Shown: one piece after another, positions 45,650 through 54,120 of the stretch
Layout of the letters: the number at the start of each line of letters is the position of its first letter
Position numbering within the stretch: the stretch's first letter is position 1
Source: Lachnospiraceae bacterium
GTDB taxonomy: Bacteria > Bacillota > Clostridia > Lachnospirales > Lachnospiraceae
Direction of reading: 5' to 3'
NCBI GenBank assembly: GCA_017540605.1
Contig: JAFYAS010000064.1
Location: 1-64,000, forward strand
DNA: 64,000 nt
The notes under the pieces: generated by a model
Told to the model about the DNA's origin: nothing
Database searches by the model: none
The model's input: the letters and a program-made list of their open reading frames with translations, nothing else
Position numbers and translations under genes: made by a program

Positions 45650-46132
45650 CTATTGATCATCTTCAAACACACAAATGTGAAGACCTATATATTCCTTACC
45701 TTCATAAAGCAGTGGAACCTTGAGTCCCTCAATATCGCTCTTTATCTTGATATTGCTTCCAAGAACTGCCATAGGAGGCGTGATATCAATCAAAATACCC
45801 TGTGTAGAGAAAACCGTAGCGGTATTGCCCATGATCATATTGGACAACTCCGAAAGAGCCGAGCATGCCATCTCATCAAGTTCATTCACCGGCATACCAT
45901 ACATCATCTTGCTGGCTATCTCCTTCGCCTGCTCCATCGGCATAGCTAAAACCACCTGCCCTCTCATAGCACCGGTTACACCAACCTGAATGGTATAGGT
46001 CATCTCTTTAAATTCGAAATTATGTATCATAGGCTTTCCAACCGCAAGCTTCATCTGAGCCGCACTTTCCACGACGCTGATACTCGCCTGAAGGAAAGGA
46101 TTGATATGCTTAACATCAATACCTTTTCTCAT
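45650..46132 (-). CDS. CheX-like chemotaxis phosphatase domain
   Basis: 160 residues from ATG 46132 (TTGGAGTTTAAT upstream). Fold of the CheC/CheX family: NPFLQASISVVESAAQMKLAVGKP, MRGQVVLAMPMEQAKEIASKMMYGMPVNELDEMACSALSELSNMIMGN with the acidic E-x(2)-N pair used to dephosphorylate CheY-P, then the long TPPMAVLGSN strand. It follows two c-di-GMP-type EAL genes in the same direction. No CheY, CheA or flagellar gene is in the window, so it may act on a response regulator encoded elsewhere. Confidence 0.85.
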   Translation of the reverse strand: MRKGIDVKHINPFLQASISVVESAAQMKLAVGKPMIHNFEFKEMTYTIQVGVTGAMRGQVVLAMPMEQAKEIASKMMYGMPVNELDEMACSALSELSNMIMGNTATVFSTQGILIDITPPMAVLGSNIKIKSDIEGLKVPLLYEGKEYIGLHICVFEDDQ

Positions 46133-46239
46133 ATTAAACTCCAATCGTAACTAGTCTATGCCAACAGAACTACCCATAAATAGAAACCGATAACAAGATA
46201 CTCTGAAGAATGTCGGCACATTGATATTTTACCCTACTT

Positions 46240-48150
46240 TTATCTTGTTTGCAATGGTTTTTGAACAATTTTCAAAAAGTCTTTTTCAGACAAGGGCGGT
46301 GAAATATAATTTCCCTGCATATATCTTATGCCCAGTTCTTTCATACGTTCATAGTCATCCCTACTCTCAACACCTTTGGCAACCACCTGCATGCCAAGCT
46401 GCCTCGCCATATCAAACACAAAGGTCAGGGCGATATTCGCCTTTTCATTGTTGGTATCAGAATGAACTAAAGTACGATCAAGCTTAACTGCTTTAAATGG
46501 AAGCTTCATGATCGCCTCAAGATTCGCATAGCCCTTGCCATAATCATCAAGAGAAAATGTCACTCCGCTCTCTGCAATATTCTCGATATTCTCCCTGACA
46601 AACTGATTCTCAAAATAACCTTCAGTCTCAACCAGTTCAAGATCTAAGCATTTTCCGGGAATATGATATTCAGAAAGCATGGTAGACAGCATCGGATAGA
46701 GTTCAACATTACCGCTTTGGCTCATAGTGAGATTCACATGTATCTTTTTAAACTCTCTACCGCATACCTGACTTTGATTCATAAAGGACAAGACTCTTTT
46801 AAAGGTCACAGCTCCAAGATCATCTATCAGATCAAACTCCTCTCCAACCTGAATGACATCACTTGCCGAGATGAAATTCTTATCCTCATCCCTGATTCTT
46901 ATCAGCGCCTCCGCTGATGTATATAAGCTTCTTCTTACATCCATAACAGGCTGATACCATATCTCAATCCTGTCATTTTTCAAAGCATTGACTATGGCTT
47001 CTCTGATCCTGTCACGATTTAGCTTATGTCTTATCTGCTCGGCGCCCAACAAAGTATAAGGGATATTGTACTTTATACTGTTAGCCATGGTCTTTCGCAT
47101 AATATCATAAATATTTCTAAAGCCCATACGCATATCATTTACAGGAATCTCCACCATGTTGTAATTGAGCTTCATATCTACGCCCATCACATTATAATCC
47201 TCACTGAGGTAATGCTTAAGGCTGTTGTAATACATACGATAATTGCGGTCCTTATCAGAATACACACAAGCAAGCTCATAAGTATCTATTCTAAATACTC
47301 TTCCGCCCTGTATCTGATTGAGTCTTCTGCAAAGCTCCTTGAAAAGCTCCTTTGTCGCATTATGTCCAATGGAACTGTTAAGCACTCTCAGTTCATCAAT
47401 ATTAACATATACAATATATGACGGTTTTCCACCATCCAATAGATCAGTCACATAGTATTCAAAAGCTTTTCTTGTAAATATGTCCAAGGTCTTATCCTTT
47501 TGATTTTCCGAACGAGAAAGATTAAGGATGAGCACGATATTTATCACCACATAGGCTACACTTATAAACCTTACGGGAGCAAACATCTGGTTGAGTGCTG
47601 TTGCGAACAGATAAACACCCAAAACAGAACATACAGTAAATCTTGTCTGACTCCTCATATTCTTCCACTTATATATGATCCAGAAAAGCTGAGCCAAAAT
47701 ATAGTAAAAGCTTACGGATATGCATACCACAAAAGCCGGTCCCGTGGTATAAAGCTCACCTTCTTCAACCCTGAATTCGATAGGCAATATAAGGATCAAC
47801 GCCGATCCGTAAAGGAGTGGTGTTCCTATGATATGAAAGCCTCTGTTGAACTTCTTCTTGTTGTGAAGTGTATCCTGTACAACAAACATCAATGTAACCG
47901 CATAGGTCATAACTGAGAATACCAAAAACAATCGAATGAAAACGATCGTCACTTCACTATCCATATTGTTGCCTGCAGATGCCATAGATTTAGCCAAAAG
48001 CTCAAGTATAGTAGCAGCTATGGAAATATAGAGAACATTTCTGTAAAGCTTACCGGAAAAAGAGGTCGACATCTGTCTGACCTTAGTAATACCCACCAAT
48101 ATGAACAACACTACAAGTGTCGCTATTTGAAATTGAATATGATATGTCAT
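46240..48150 (-). CDS. 7TM-GGDEF(degenerate)-EAL(divergent) signalling protein
   Basis: 636 residues. Seven N-terminal membrane helices (about 1-205), then a GGDEF-fold domain whose signature reads RIDTYELA, so it is non-catalytic, then an EAL domain (about 370-630). EAL motifs: EALIRI, VNLTMS, LELVETEG, LDDYGKGYAN, VKLDRT, but the AEGVE motif reads AKGVE (Lys at residue 592, codon 46375-46377) and QGNY replaces QGY. The missing Glu makes catalysis doubtful; it may bind c-di-GMP as a receptor. It follows its paralogue by 23 bases. Confidence 0.87.
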   Translation of the reverse strand: MTYHIQFQIATLVVLFILVGITKVRQMSTSFSGKLYRNVLYISIAATILELLAKSMASAGNNMDSEVTIVFIRLFLVFSVMTYAVTLMFVVQDTLHNKKKFNRGFHIIGTPLLYGSALILILPIEFRVEEGELYTTGPAFVVCISVSFYYILAQLFWIIYKWKNMRSQTRFTVCSVLGVYLFATALNQMFAPVRFISVAYVVINIVLILNLSRSENQKDKTLDIFTRKAFEYYVTDLLDGGKPSYIVYVNIDELRVLNSSIGHNATKELFKELCRRLNQIQGGRVFRIDTYELACVYSDKDRNYRMYYNSLKHYLSEDYNVMGVDMKLNYNMVEIPVNDMRMGFRNIYDIMRKTMANSIKYNIPYTLLGAEQIRHKLNRDRIREAIVNALKNDRIEIWYQPVMDVRRSLYTSAEALIRIRDEDKNFISASDVIQVGEEFDLIDDLGAVTFKRVLSFMNQSQVCGREFKKIHVNLTMSQSGNVELYPMLSTMLSEYHIPGKCLDLELVETEGYFENQFVRENIENIAESGVTFSLDDYGKGYANLEAIMKLPFKAVKLDRTLVHSDTNNEKANIALTFVFDMARQLGMQVVAKGVESRDDYERMKELGIRYMQGNYISPPLSEKDFLKIVQKPLQTR

Positions 48151-48173
48151 GATATCATCCTCTTTTCAAACAA

Positions 48174-50084
48174 TTACAATAGATACTCCTTAGAGACAAC
48201 TTCAATAAACTCTTCCGGTGCAACAGGCTTAGAGAAATAAAAGCCCTGCATATATTCAAAACCCATGGTTACAAGTTTATCCAATTCCTCCTTTGTCTCA
48301 ACACCCTCTGCAACCAGCTTAAGTTTCATATTCTTGAACATTCTTGCAGAATTCTCAAGCAAAATACGGCTTTTCTCTTTCTTAAAGCTGTCCCAGATAA
48401 GCAACTTATCAATTTTCACGATGGAGAAAGGCATATTGATAACATAATCAAGATTGGCATAACCCGACCCAAAATCATCAAGTGAGAAGGTACAACCGAT
48501 CTTTATCAGGTTCCTCATATTCTTTTTAAATATCCTCTCAGATTTAATGGCGGCCGTCTCCGTAATCTCAAAATTGATAAATGTCGGTGATACATCATAT
48601 TCCTTCATAATGCTGACAATCTGGTTTGTGAGATTAGCATACATACACTGAACCGTAGACAGATTTACCTCTATATATTCAAATCCCATTCCGGGTAGAT
48701 CATATTTTTTTACAAACTCACAGGTTTTGGTAAATACTATTCTACCAAGTTCAAGTATTAAGCCGTGTCTTTCCGAAACAGGTATCAAAAGCTCCGGATT
48801 GATAAAACTGCCCGCAGCATCCCTGATCCTTATCAGAGCTTCTGCAGTGGTAAATCTCTCTCTCTTCACAGAATATATTGGCTGGAAGTAAACCTCAACC
48901 TTATCTTCATCAATCGCCCTCTTTATATCCTCCAAAAGAACTTTTTCAGCCTCCTGCTCAGCAGCAAATTCTTCATTCATCACATGAAGGACAAAAGGTT
49001 CTTTTCTTCCTATGGATTCTACAAAGAATGCCAAATCTCCCCTGAAATCATCAAAGCATTGGTATTTGTCAAAATCCGATATAAGACCATATCTAATCTG
49101 CTCAGGTAAAAGGACAGTATATCTGTCATAAAGCTTTTCGGTAACCAATGAAAGCTTTTCAAGCAATTGATCATTATCGCCTGACATTCTTGTGGCACAT
49201 AAGAACTCTCCTGTCTCAAGCCTAAACAGATAGGAATTCTTTATTGTCAAAAAGCCTTCTCTAACAGAGTTGAGCATATTTTCATATTCCTCAAGAGTAT
49301 ATCTGTTTCTAAAATACTCCTCCCCGGGAAGTGATAATACAAGCATCTTTTGATCTGTATCTCGCTTAAAAAATCTATCAGCCCAATCAGCAAAGGCATA
49401 TTCATTCAAAGCTCCCGACGGAACATCAACATAATCATCGGGATTCTCAAGTCTGACATAAATGATAAAGGCTACCAGTCCAGTAGCAAAGGAAAGGAAG
49501 AATCCCAGCCTTAAAAAATGCTGTAATACAAGAGACACTATAGCTATAGCAAGAAGTACGCAATCGGTTGCAGCGGCAGCTTTATCTATCTCTTTATAAT
49601 GCTTAACAAGATTGAAGACAGCTATAAAGGCATACAAGAATAAAACTGCAACCGAAATATGAGGCAATATACCAAGAAGCTTTATACCACCATTTTCCTC
49701 TATGACAACAATCTCTAAAAAAGGTGAAAAAATTAAAAGAAGAATAAGAGGTGCCAATTGAAACTTTTCGGATATGGTGAATTCTCTAACTCTCGCAAAA
49801 ATTGTACTTCTTGAATATCTGAGTATCAGATACATGACTACAGCTAAAGAGATAACATACATCCTCGCTGTCATGATTACGAAGTTAAAGTCCACAGAAC
49901 CCTTTTTAGATAATGAATTGAGTGCAAATACCAATAGATCCAAAGAAACGCAAATAAGCGCCCCAATAAGAAATCTTAAAAAGGCGCTGTTGGCATTAGA
50001 AATAATCTTTGTTTTTATGGTAAATAGGATAAGTATGACTGCTATCATCACCAATCCCGTTACCTGAAATCCAACATTCCACAT
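48174..50084 (-). CDS. 7TM-GGDEF(degenerate)-EAL phosphodiesterase
   Basis: 636 residues, paralogue of the next gene: seven N-terminal membrane helices (about 1-205), a degenerate GGDEF-like fold (RLETGEFLC) and a full EAL domain: EALIRI, VNLSTV, FEITETA, LDDFGSGYAN, VKIDKL, VAEGVET, MQGFYFSKP. Hydrolysis of c-di-GMP is therefore expected. The first ATG (50084) has no ribosome site and lies only about seven bases after the -10 box of a promoter, so the message could be leaderless, or translation could begin a few codons later at GTG/ATG. Confidence 0.87.
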   Translation of the reverse strand: MWNVGFQVTGLVMIAVILILFTIKTKIISNANSAFLRFLIGALICVSLDLLVFALNSLSKKGSVDFNFVIMTARMYVISLAVVMYLILRYSRSTIFARVREFTISEKFQLAPLILLLIFSPFLEIVVIEENGGIKLLGILPHISVAVLFLYAFIAVFNLVKHYKEIDKAAAATDCVLLAIAIVSLVLQHFLRLGFFLSFATGLVAFIIYVRLENPDDYVDVPSGALNEYAFADWADRFFKRDTDQKMLVLSLPGEEYFRNRYTLEEYENMLNSVREGFLTIKNSYLFRLETGEFLCATRMSGDNDQLLEKLSLVTEKLYDRYTVLLPEQIRYGLISDFDKYQCFDDFRGDLAFFVESIGRKEPFVLHVMNEEFAAEQEAEKVLLEDIKRAIDEDKVEVYFQPIYSVKRERFTTAEALIRIRDAAGSFINPELLIPVSERHGLILELGRIVFTKTCEFVKKYDLPGMGFEYIEVNLSTVQCMYANLTNQIVSIMKEYDVSPTFINFEITETAAIKSERIFKKNMRNLIKIGCTFSLDDFGSGYANLDYVINMPFSIVKIDKLLIWDSFKKEKSRILLENSARMFKNMKLKLVAEGVETKEELDKLVTMGFEYMQGFYFSKPVAPEEFIEVVSKEYLL

Positions 50085-50090
50085 AGACTT

Positions 50091-50119
50091 ATTTTATCAC
50101 TTAAGCAACTTTTACACAA
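50091..50119 (-). promoter_or_regulatory. Promoter of the tandem EAL genes
   Basis: Minus strand: -35 TTGTGT (50114-50119), 17-base spacer, -10 TAAAAT (50091-50096) with AGTGA before it. The predicted start coincides with the first ATG of the EAL gene. Confidence 0.55.
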
Positions 50120-50149
50120 CAAAAAACGCGAACAAAATACGCAAAAAAT

Positions 50150-50854
50150 CTACGTTAAATCCTTTATTATCTCACCCGCCATCATAAGACCGCATACAGC
50201 CGGAACAAAGGCTGTACTTCCCGGAAGGCTCCTTCTTCCTGTTTCTTCTTTTGATTCCTCTAAAGGCTTTACAGGCGGTTCATCCGAATATACAACCTTC
50301 AACGCTTTAACCTCTCTTTTTTTTAGCTCCCTACGCATAACCTTGGCAAGAGGACACACGCTGGTCTCATAGATATCCGCCACCTTCATTCTTCCGGGAT
50401 CAAGCTTATTTCCCGCACCCATGGCGCTTATCACGGGGACACCTTCTTTTTTTGATCTCATTATGATCTCAAGCTTTGCGGTAACAGTATCAACCGCATC
50501 AACCACATAATCATATTCATCAAAATGGAAATCATCAGCATTTTCCGGAAGAAAAAAACAGGTTAAAGCCTCCACATTAACATCGGGATTGATGCTTAAC
50601 ATTCTCTCCTTCATCACATCCACCTTATTCTTGCCGATAGTATCCTCTGTGGCTATGATCTGGCGATTTAAGTTGGTCAGAGCCACCGTATCATTATCAA
50701 CAAGGACAAATGAACCTATACCGCTTCGAACGAGAGCCTCACATACATAGCCTCCCACTCCCCCTATACCAAATATGGCAACCTTTTTATTCTTTAAGAT
50801 TTCCACCTTTTCCTGACCCAAAAGGAGCTTAGTTCTTGCAAATCTATCTGACAT
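50150..50854 (-). CDS. tcdA: tRNA threonylcarbamoyladenosine dehydratase
   Basis: A 234-residue ThiF/E1-like protein. Adenylation motif IFGIGGVGGYVCEALVRSGIGSF, DNDTVALTNLNRQIIAT and the catalytic CPLAKVMRREL region are intact. TcdA (CsdL) dehydrates t6A to the cyclic form ct6A with ATP. The t6A genes tsaD, tsaB and tsaE lie 45-49 kb away in the same window, consistent with a complete pathway. It is followed, after a gap of about 65 bases, by the EAL promoter. Confidence 0.93.
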   Translation of the reverse strand: MSDRFARTKLLLGQEKVEILKNKKVAIFGIGGVGGYVCEALVRSGIGSFVLVDNDTVALTNLNRQIIATEDTIGKNKVDVMKERMLSINPDVNVEALTCFFLPENADDFHFDEYDYVVDAVDTVTAKLEIIMRSKKEGVPVISAMGAGNKLDPGRMKVADIYETSVCPLAKVMRRELKKREVKALKVVYSDEPPVKPLEESKEETGRRSLPGSTAFVPAVCGLMMAGEIIKDLT

Positions 50855-50984
50855 ATCAGCAGCCTCTTGTAACTATTTATTCGTTGAACATCAAGAGTTC
50901 AGAGCAATAGCGAATAGTTACATCCTTTCAATACAATTATTTTCCGCTATATTATAACCTAAATTCAATCCGATTAAACCTTTT

Positions 50985-51599
50985 TTAGTTTTTGTAATCA
51001 TCTACATCAAACTTTTTATCACGATAATAATAATCACGATCCTCTTCTGTGATCATTCTTATCACTCTGCATGGATTTCCTACCGCCAGAGCATTGTCGG
51101 GTATATTCTTTGTCACAACACTACCCGCACCGATCACGGCATTATTGCCAATGGTCACACCGGGCATGATACATACACTGCCACCGATCCAAACATTATC
51201 TCCTATGGTTATTCCTATTCCATATTCATAACCTGAATTACGTGAATCCGGATGAATTGGATGACCGGCAGTATATAATGAAACATTTGGAGCAATCTGA
51301 ACATTTGCCCCGATCTTTACCTTTCCGACATCAAGAACTGTAAAATTGTAATTGGCAAAAAAGTTCTCACCGATCTCAATATTATAGCCGTAATCACAAT
51401 GAAACGGAGTCTCTATGTTTATATAGTCTCCCGTTTTTCCCAGTATCTCTTTTATTAGCCTGTCCTTTTCCTTGTCGTTGCCGGGCTCAAGGTTGTTGTA
51501 TCTAAAAATCTTCTTTTTATTCTCAAGCCTTTCCTCAGCTAATCCATCAAGCCAGGCCTTATAAGGCAAACCCGCTAACATTCTTTCCTTGTGGTTCAT
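50985..51599 (-). CDS. Maltose/galactoside O-acetyltransferase-type hexapeptide transferase
   Basis: 204 residues. N-terminal domain MNHKERMLAGLPYKAWLDGLAEERL, typical of maltose acetyltransferases, and left-handed beta-helix repeats (GYNIEIGENFFANYNFTVLDVGKVKIGANVQIAPNVSLYTAGHPIH.. ITIGDNVWIGGSVCIMPGVTIGNNAVIGAGSVVTKNIP). The catalytic H of TAGHPIH is present. It acetylates a sugar with acetyl-CoA; natural substrate unknown. Co-directional with tcdA after a 130-base gap. Confidence 0.88.
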   Translation of the reverse strand: MNHKERMLAGLPYKAWLDGLAEERLENKKKIFRYNNLEPGNDKEKDRLIKEILGKTGDYINIETPFHCDYGYNIEIGENFFANYNFTVLDVGKVKIGANVQIAPNVSLYTAGHPIHPDSRNSGYEYGIGITIGDNVWIGGSVCIMPGVTIGNNAVIGAGSVVTKNIPDNALAVGNPCRVIRMITEEDRDYYYRDKKFDVDDYKN

Positions 51600-51621
51600 A
51601 TACCAACCTCTTTTATACTAT

Positions 51622-51831
51622 GATGTTGGGGGCAAAAGGTATTTTGCCCCCAACTGATACCACGGATTGCTCCGCTGCTTTGCAGCTCCCGCAATCCTGC
51701 AAACATTCGCAATCCGCTAATTTCCTGCGTTTGCAGGAAATTGCTACTTGCTCATGTTTGTGCGGGTCAGTAAGTCAAAATGCTCATTCGTGCAAGCACG
51801 ATTCGCATTTTTGACTTTTGACCCTAGTATC
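51622..51831. repeat. Multi-hairpin element E3
   Basis: Four perfect or near-perfect hairpins in 210 bases: TTGGGGGCAAAA..TTTTGCCCCCAA (51626-51653), GGATTGC..GCAATCC (51664-51697), AATTTCCTGC-GTTT-GCAGGAAATT (51719-51742) and GTCAAAATGC..GCATTTTTGAC (51774-51815) containing CGTGC-AA-GCACG. A 7-base repeat ATACTAT flanks it (51615-51621, 51832-51838). It lies between the acetyltransferase start and the ybaK stop codon, overlapping the latter's edge. Confidence 0.75.
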
Positions 51832-52302
51832 ATACTATATCTGAAACATTACATCCCGCCACACGGATCAGATCATCCGGCGCAAGCTCTATCTGAAAGC
51901 CCACCTTGCCGGCGCTGACAAATACTTTGTCAAAGCCCGACGCCGTCTCATGAATAAATGTTTTAAATTGTTTTTTCATACCAATAGGTGAACATCCACC
52001 ATGAACATAACCCGTGAGGGGCAATAGCTCCTTTTGTTTTATCATATTGACTGATTTTTCACCGGAGGCTTTTGCCGCTTTCTTCAAGTCAAGTTCTTCC
52101 TTTACAGGAACCACGAATACATAGTAGGTTCCGGATTTTCCCTGTGTGACCAGGGTCTTAAAAACCTTCTCGGGATCCTCGCCAAGAATACCTGCTATCT
52201 CTTCACCACTCATAGTCGCATCAGGTGTATATGAATGGCTTTCATAGCTGATCTTCTTTCCGTCAAGAACCCGCATTACATTTGTTTTTCTTCCTTCTTC
52301 AT
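51830..52302 (-). CDS. ybaK: Cys-tRNA(Pro) deacylase YbaK, with 5' frame break
   Basis: YbaK hydrolyses Cys mischarged on tRNA-Pro. The open frame from ATG 52276 gives 148 residues (MRVLDGKKISYESHSYTPDATMSGEEIAGILGEDPEKVFKTLVTQG..NMIKQKELLPLTGYVHGGCSPIGMKK), with the deacylase Lys and the conserved GGCSPIG. The family usually starts with a short KTNVMR segment. That segment is encoded here from ATG 52302, but in the other frame: MKKEEK then a 5-A run (52285-52289). Adding one A at that run would give MKKEEKTNVMRVLD, 157 residues. Ribosome support for 52276 is poor. So either one base is missing, or the short form is used. Confidence 0.82.
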
Positions 52303-52321
52303 AACATGCTCTCTTTTTTAT

Positions 52322-53317
52322 TTAACTGTTTGTTGTAGTTGACGATACACAGATCATCATGCACATCATCAAAGCAATCTCCTCAGCTATGACCATAGCT
52401 ACCGAACTGCTTATAGCTGCACTGTTTGAAAGTCCGGAATCACTACCGTAAGAATCTCCCACAAGCATAGACGCAAACATAAGTCTTTTCTTATTGTCCA
52501 GTGACCAGCTTCCAAAGCCCTTTGTGGCTTTAAGATATTCTGCTACCTCTGCTATCTCGCTCACAAGAGTGTTATAGTCTACATCAATATCAACAAGCGT
52601 TCCGAGAGATGCAAACTCATTGTAATCAGTGCCCACCTTAAGTCCTTGCTCCTTAAATGTGTTGTAAAGCTTTACCACCTTATCGCATTTTGCCTTCATA
52701 TCCCGATCCGTAAGAGCAAGAATCTCACCAAGTCCCTGAATCTCATTAGAACCCACCTTAAGCTTTAACTCCTTTTTCAGATATGTGTAGCACTCTTCCA
52801 TCTCGTTTATTATCTGATCTACAGATTTATCCGTCAATGAAAGGAGAACAGCAAAAACTATATCCTCCGAAGATGTAAGAAAGGGATGCTCCTTACCCAT
52901 TCTCTTGTAAAGATCCTTGTATTTTTCTACAATGCTATCTGCATCAGACATTCTTCCGGCATCACATATACATATAGCGCCCTGAACAAGATATTCATTA
53001 TCAAATATAGAACCTTTATGCAACTTTTCATATACTGCCTTTATATCATTTATATACTGCTCAGGATCATCCTTAAGTGCCATCTTGCTTGCAATCACGG
53101 CCTCGCCATGTCCACGAAAGCTTGAAAAAGCGCCAGTATTCTTCTTTAGAACCTCGCGAGCGCTCTTCAGTTTCTCTATATCCACCATTCTTTGAGCTCC
53201 GGAGAAAACAAAAGCAGCCGCTATATTCATGATAGAAGAGCCCCACTTAAACTCCTTCTCAAGCTTATCCTTGTTGAATATCAACAGATCACATTTTTGT
53301 TTGATACTATCTTTCAT
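52322..53317 (-). CDS. DUF4003-like protein
   Basis: 331 residues, resembles the DUF4003 family: long helical repeats, KWGSSIMNIAAAFVFSGAQRMVDIEKLKSAREVLKKNTGAFSSFRGHGEAVIASKMALKDDPEQYINDIKAVYEKL, ending in a hydrophobic, Ser/Met-rich tail (ISSSVAMVIAEEIALMMCMMICVSSTTTNS) that could be a membrane segment. Function unknown. A ribosome site GGGAGGCACC precedes ATG. The promoter region carries four 11-base repeats. Confidence 0.75.
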   Translation of the reverse strand: MKDSIKQKCDLLIFNKDKLEKEFKWGSSIMNIAAAFVFSGAQRMVDIEKLKSAREVLKKNTGAFSSFRGHGEAVIASKMALKDDPEQYINDIKAVYEKLHKGSIFDNEYLVQGAICICDAGRMSDADSIVEKYKDLYKRMGKEHPFLTSSEDIVFAVLLSLTDKSVDQIINEMEECYTYLKKELKLKVGSNEIQGLGEILALTDRDMKAKCDKVVKLYNTFKEQGLKVGTDYNEFASLGTLVDIDVDYNTLVSEIAEVAEYLKATKGFGSWSLDNKKRLMFASMLVGDSYGSDSGLSNSAAISSSVAMVIAEEIALMMCMMICVSSTTTNS

Positions 53318-53367
53318 TTGGTGCCTCCCTTTATACGCGCTTCTGCTATATATTTGTTTCTTTATGC

Positions 53368-53420
53368 AACTCTTTTATAACTGTTTTATAACTTTCAATT
53401 CTCTTTTATAACTCTTTTAT
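53368..53420 (-). repeat. Four 11-base operator-like direct repeats
   Basis: Minus strand copies of ATAAAAGAGTT (one variant ATAAAACAGTT) end at 53420, 53409, 53389 and 53378, spaced 11, 20 and 11 bases apart, i.e. on the same helix face. They begin at the -10 box of the promoter at 53416-53444 and extend into the leader. Such arrays usually bind a regulator or RNA-binding protein; which one is unknown. Confidence 0.65.
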
Positions 53421-53444
53421 ATTTCCTTTTTAGCTTTTTGTCAA
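53416..53444 (-). promoter_or_regulatory. Promoter of the DUF4003-like gene
   Basis: Minus strand: -35 TTGACA (53439-53444), 17-base spacer, -10 TATAAA (53416-53421). The -35 box begins 6 bases after the trpF stop codon. Confidence 0.75.
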
Positions 53445-53450
53445 GATTAT

Positions 53451-54062
53451 CTACCCTACCGCGCTAACAAACTCATTCATTTTTTGAGGATCTTTTTTTC
53501 CGTTAGTCTCTAAGCATGAGCTGGCATCAACAGCGTAGGGGTGAAGATTTTCTATGGCATCTGCCACATTCTCTGCTGTCAGGCCCCCTGCCAAAAAGTA
53601 GGGGCGGTGGATTCCTTTTATCAGTGAATGGTCAAAGGTTTTACCTGTACCTGTTCCGGAATCAAGCAAAATGCAATCTGCGATGCTCTCTTTTGCTCTT
53701 TGTACATCTTCTTCAGATTCTATCTTAATTGCTTTTATGATAGGCTTGTCTGTATGATTTCTAAGTTCCTTGATGTATTGGTCATCCTCATTTCCGTGAA
53801 GCTGAATGGCATCAAGCATCTCCTCATAGTACTCTAAAATGCTCTCTATTGGCTCATTGACAAATACGCCAACCTTTTTTATATCACTCCCCTGAAGATA
53901 ACTGTGCAATTCGCAGAAGGTTTCATGAGGTATAGTCCGCCTGAAACCTTCCGACAGGATAAACCCCACATAATCAACTTTAAGCTCCATAGCAGTAATA
54001 ACATCGGGGGGATTCATCATCCCACATAGCTTTATCTTAGTATTTCTTTGTATTTTATCCAT
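53451..54062 (-). CDS. trpF: Phosphoribosylanthranilate isomerase
   Basis: 203 residues from ATG 54062 (GAGGAATATGAT upstream; the frame is open 24 codons more, without a site). Beta/alpha-barrel with KIKLCGMMNPPDVITAMELKVDYVGFILSEGFRRTIP (Cys catalytic), DAIQLHGNED, CILLDSGTGTGKTFDHSLI (Asp catalytic) and FLAGGLTAENVADAI, VDASSCLE. It performs the Amadori step in tryptophan synthesis. No other trp gene is near; it may have a separate transcription unit or a family-substitute role. Confidence 0.93.
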   Translation of the reverse strand: MDKIQRNTKIKLCGMMNPPDVITAMELKVDYVGFILSEGFRRTIPHETFCELHSYLQGSDIKKVGVFVNEPIESILEYYEEMLDAIQLHGNEDDQYIKELRNHTDKPIIKAIKIESEEDVQRAKESIADCILLDSGTGTGKTFDHSLIKGIHRPYFLAGGLTAENVADAIENLHPYAVDASSCLETNGKKDPQKMNEFVSAVG

Positions 54063-54120
54063 ATCATATTCCTCAACATCCGGAAACAGGCGCCTATGAT
54101 CTCTCATAAGCGCCTTATTC

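Noticed and set aside
20093-50150. c-di-GMP riboswitch near the EAL genes
   Set aside because: I looked for GEMM-like conserved blocks in the leaders of the four EAL genes and saw none.
51830-52276. Simple 148-residue YbaK with no problem
   Set aside because: The family-typical N-terminal KTNVMR is present out of frame just upstream, so the frame break is noted rather than ignored.
53368-53420. CRISPR array
   Set aside because: Repeats are only 11 bases, contiguous, with no spacers and no cas genes nearby.
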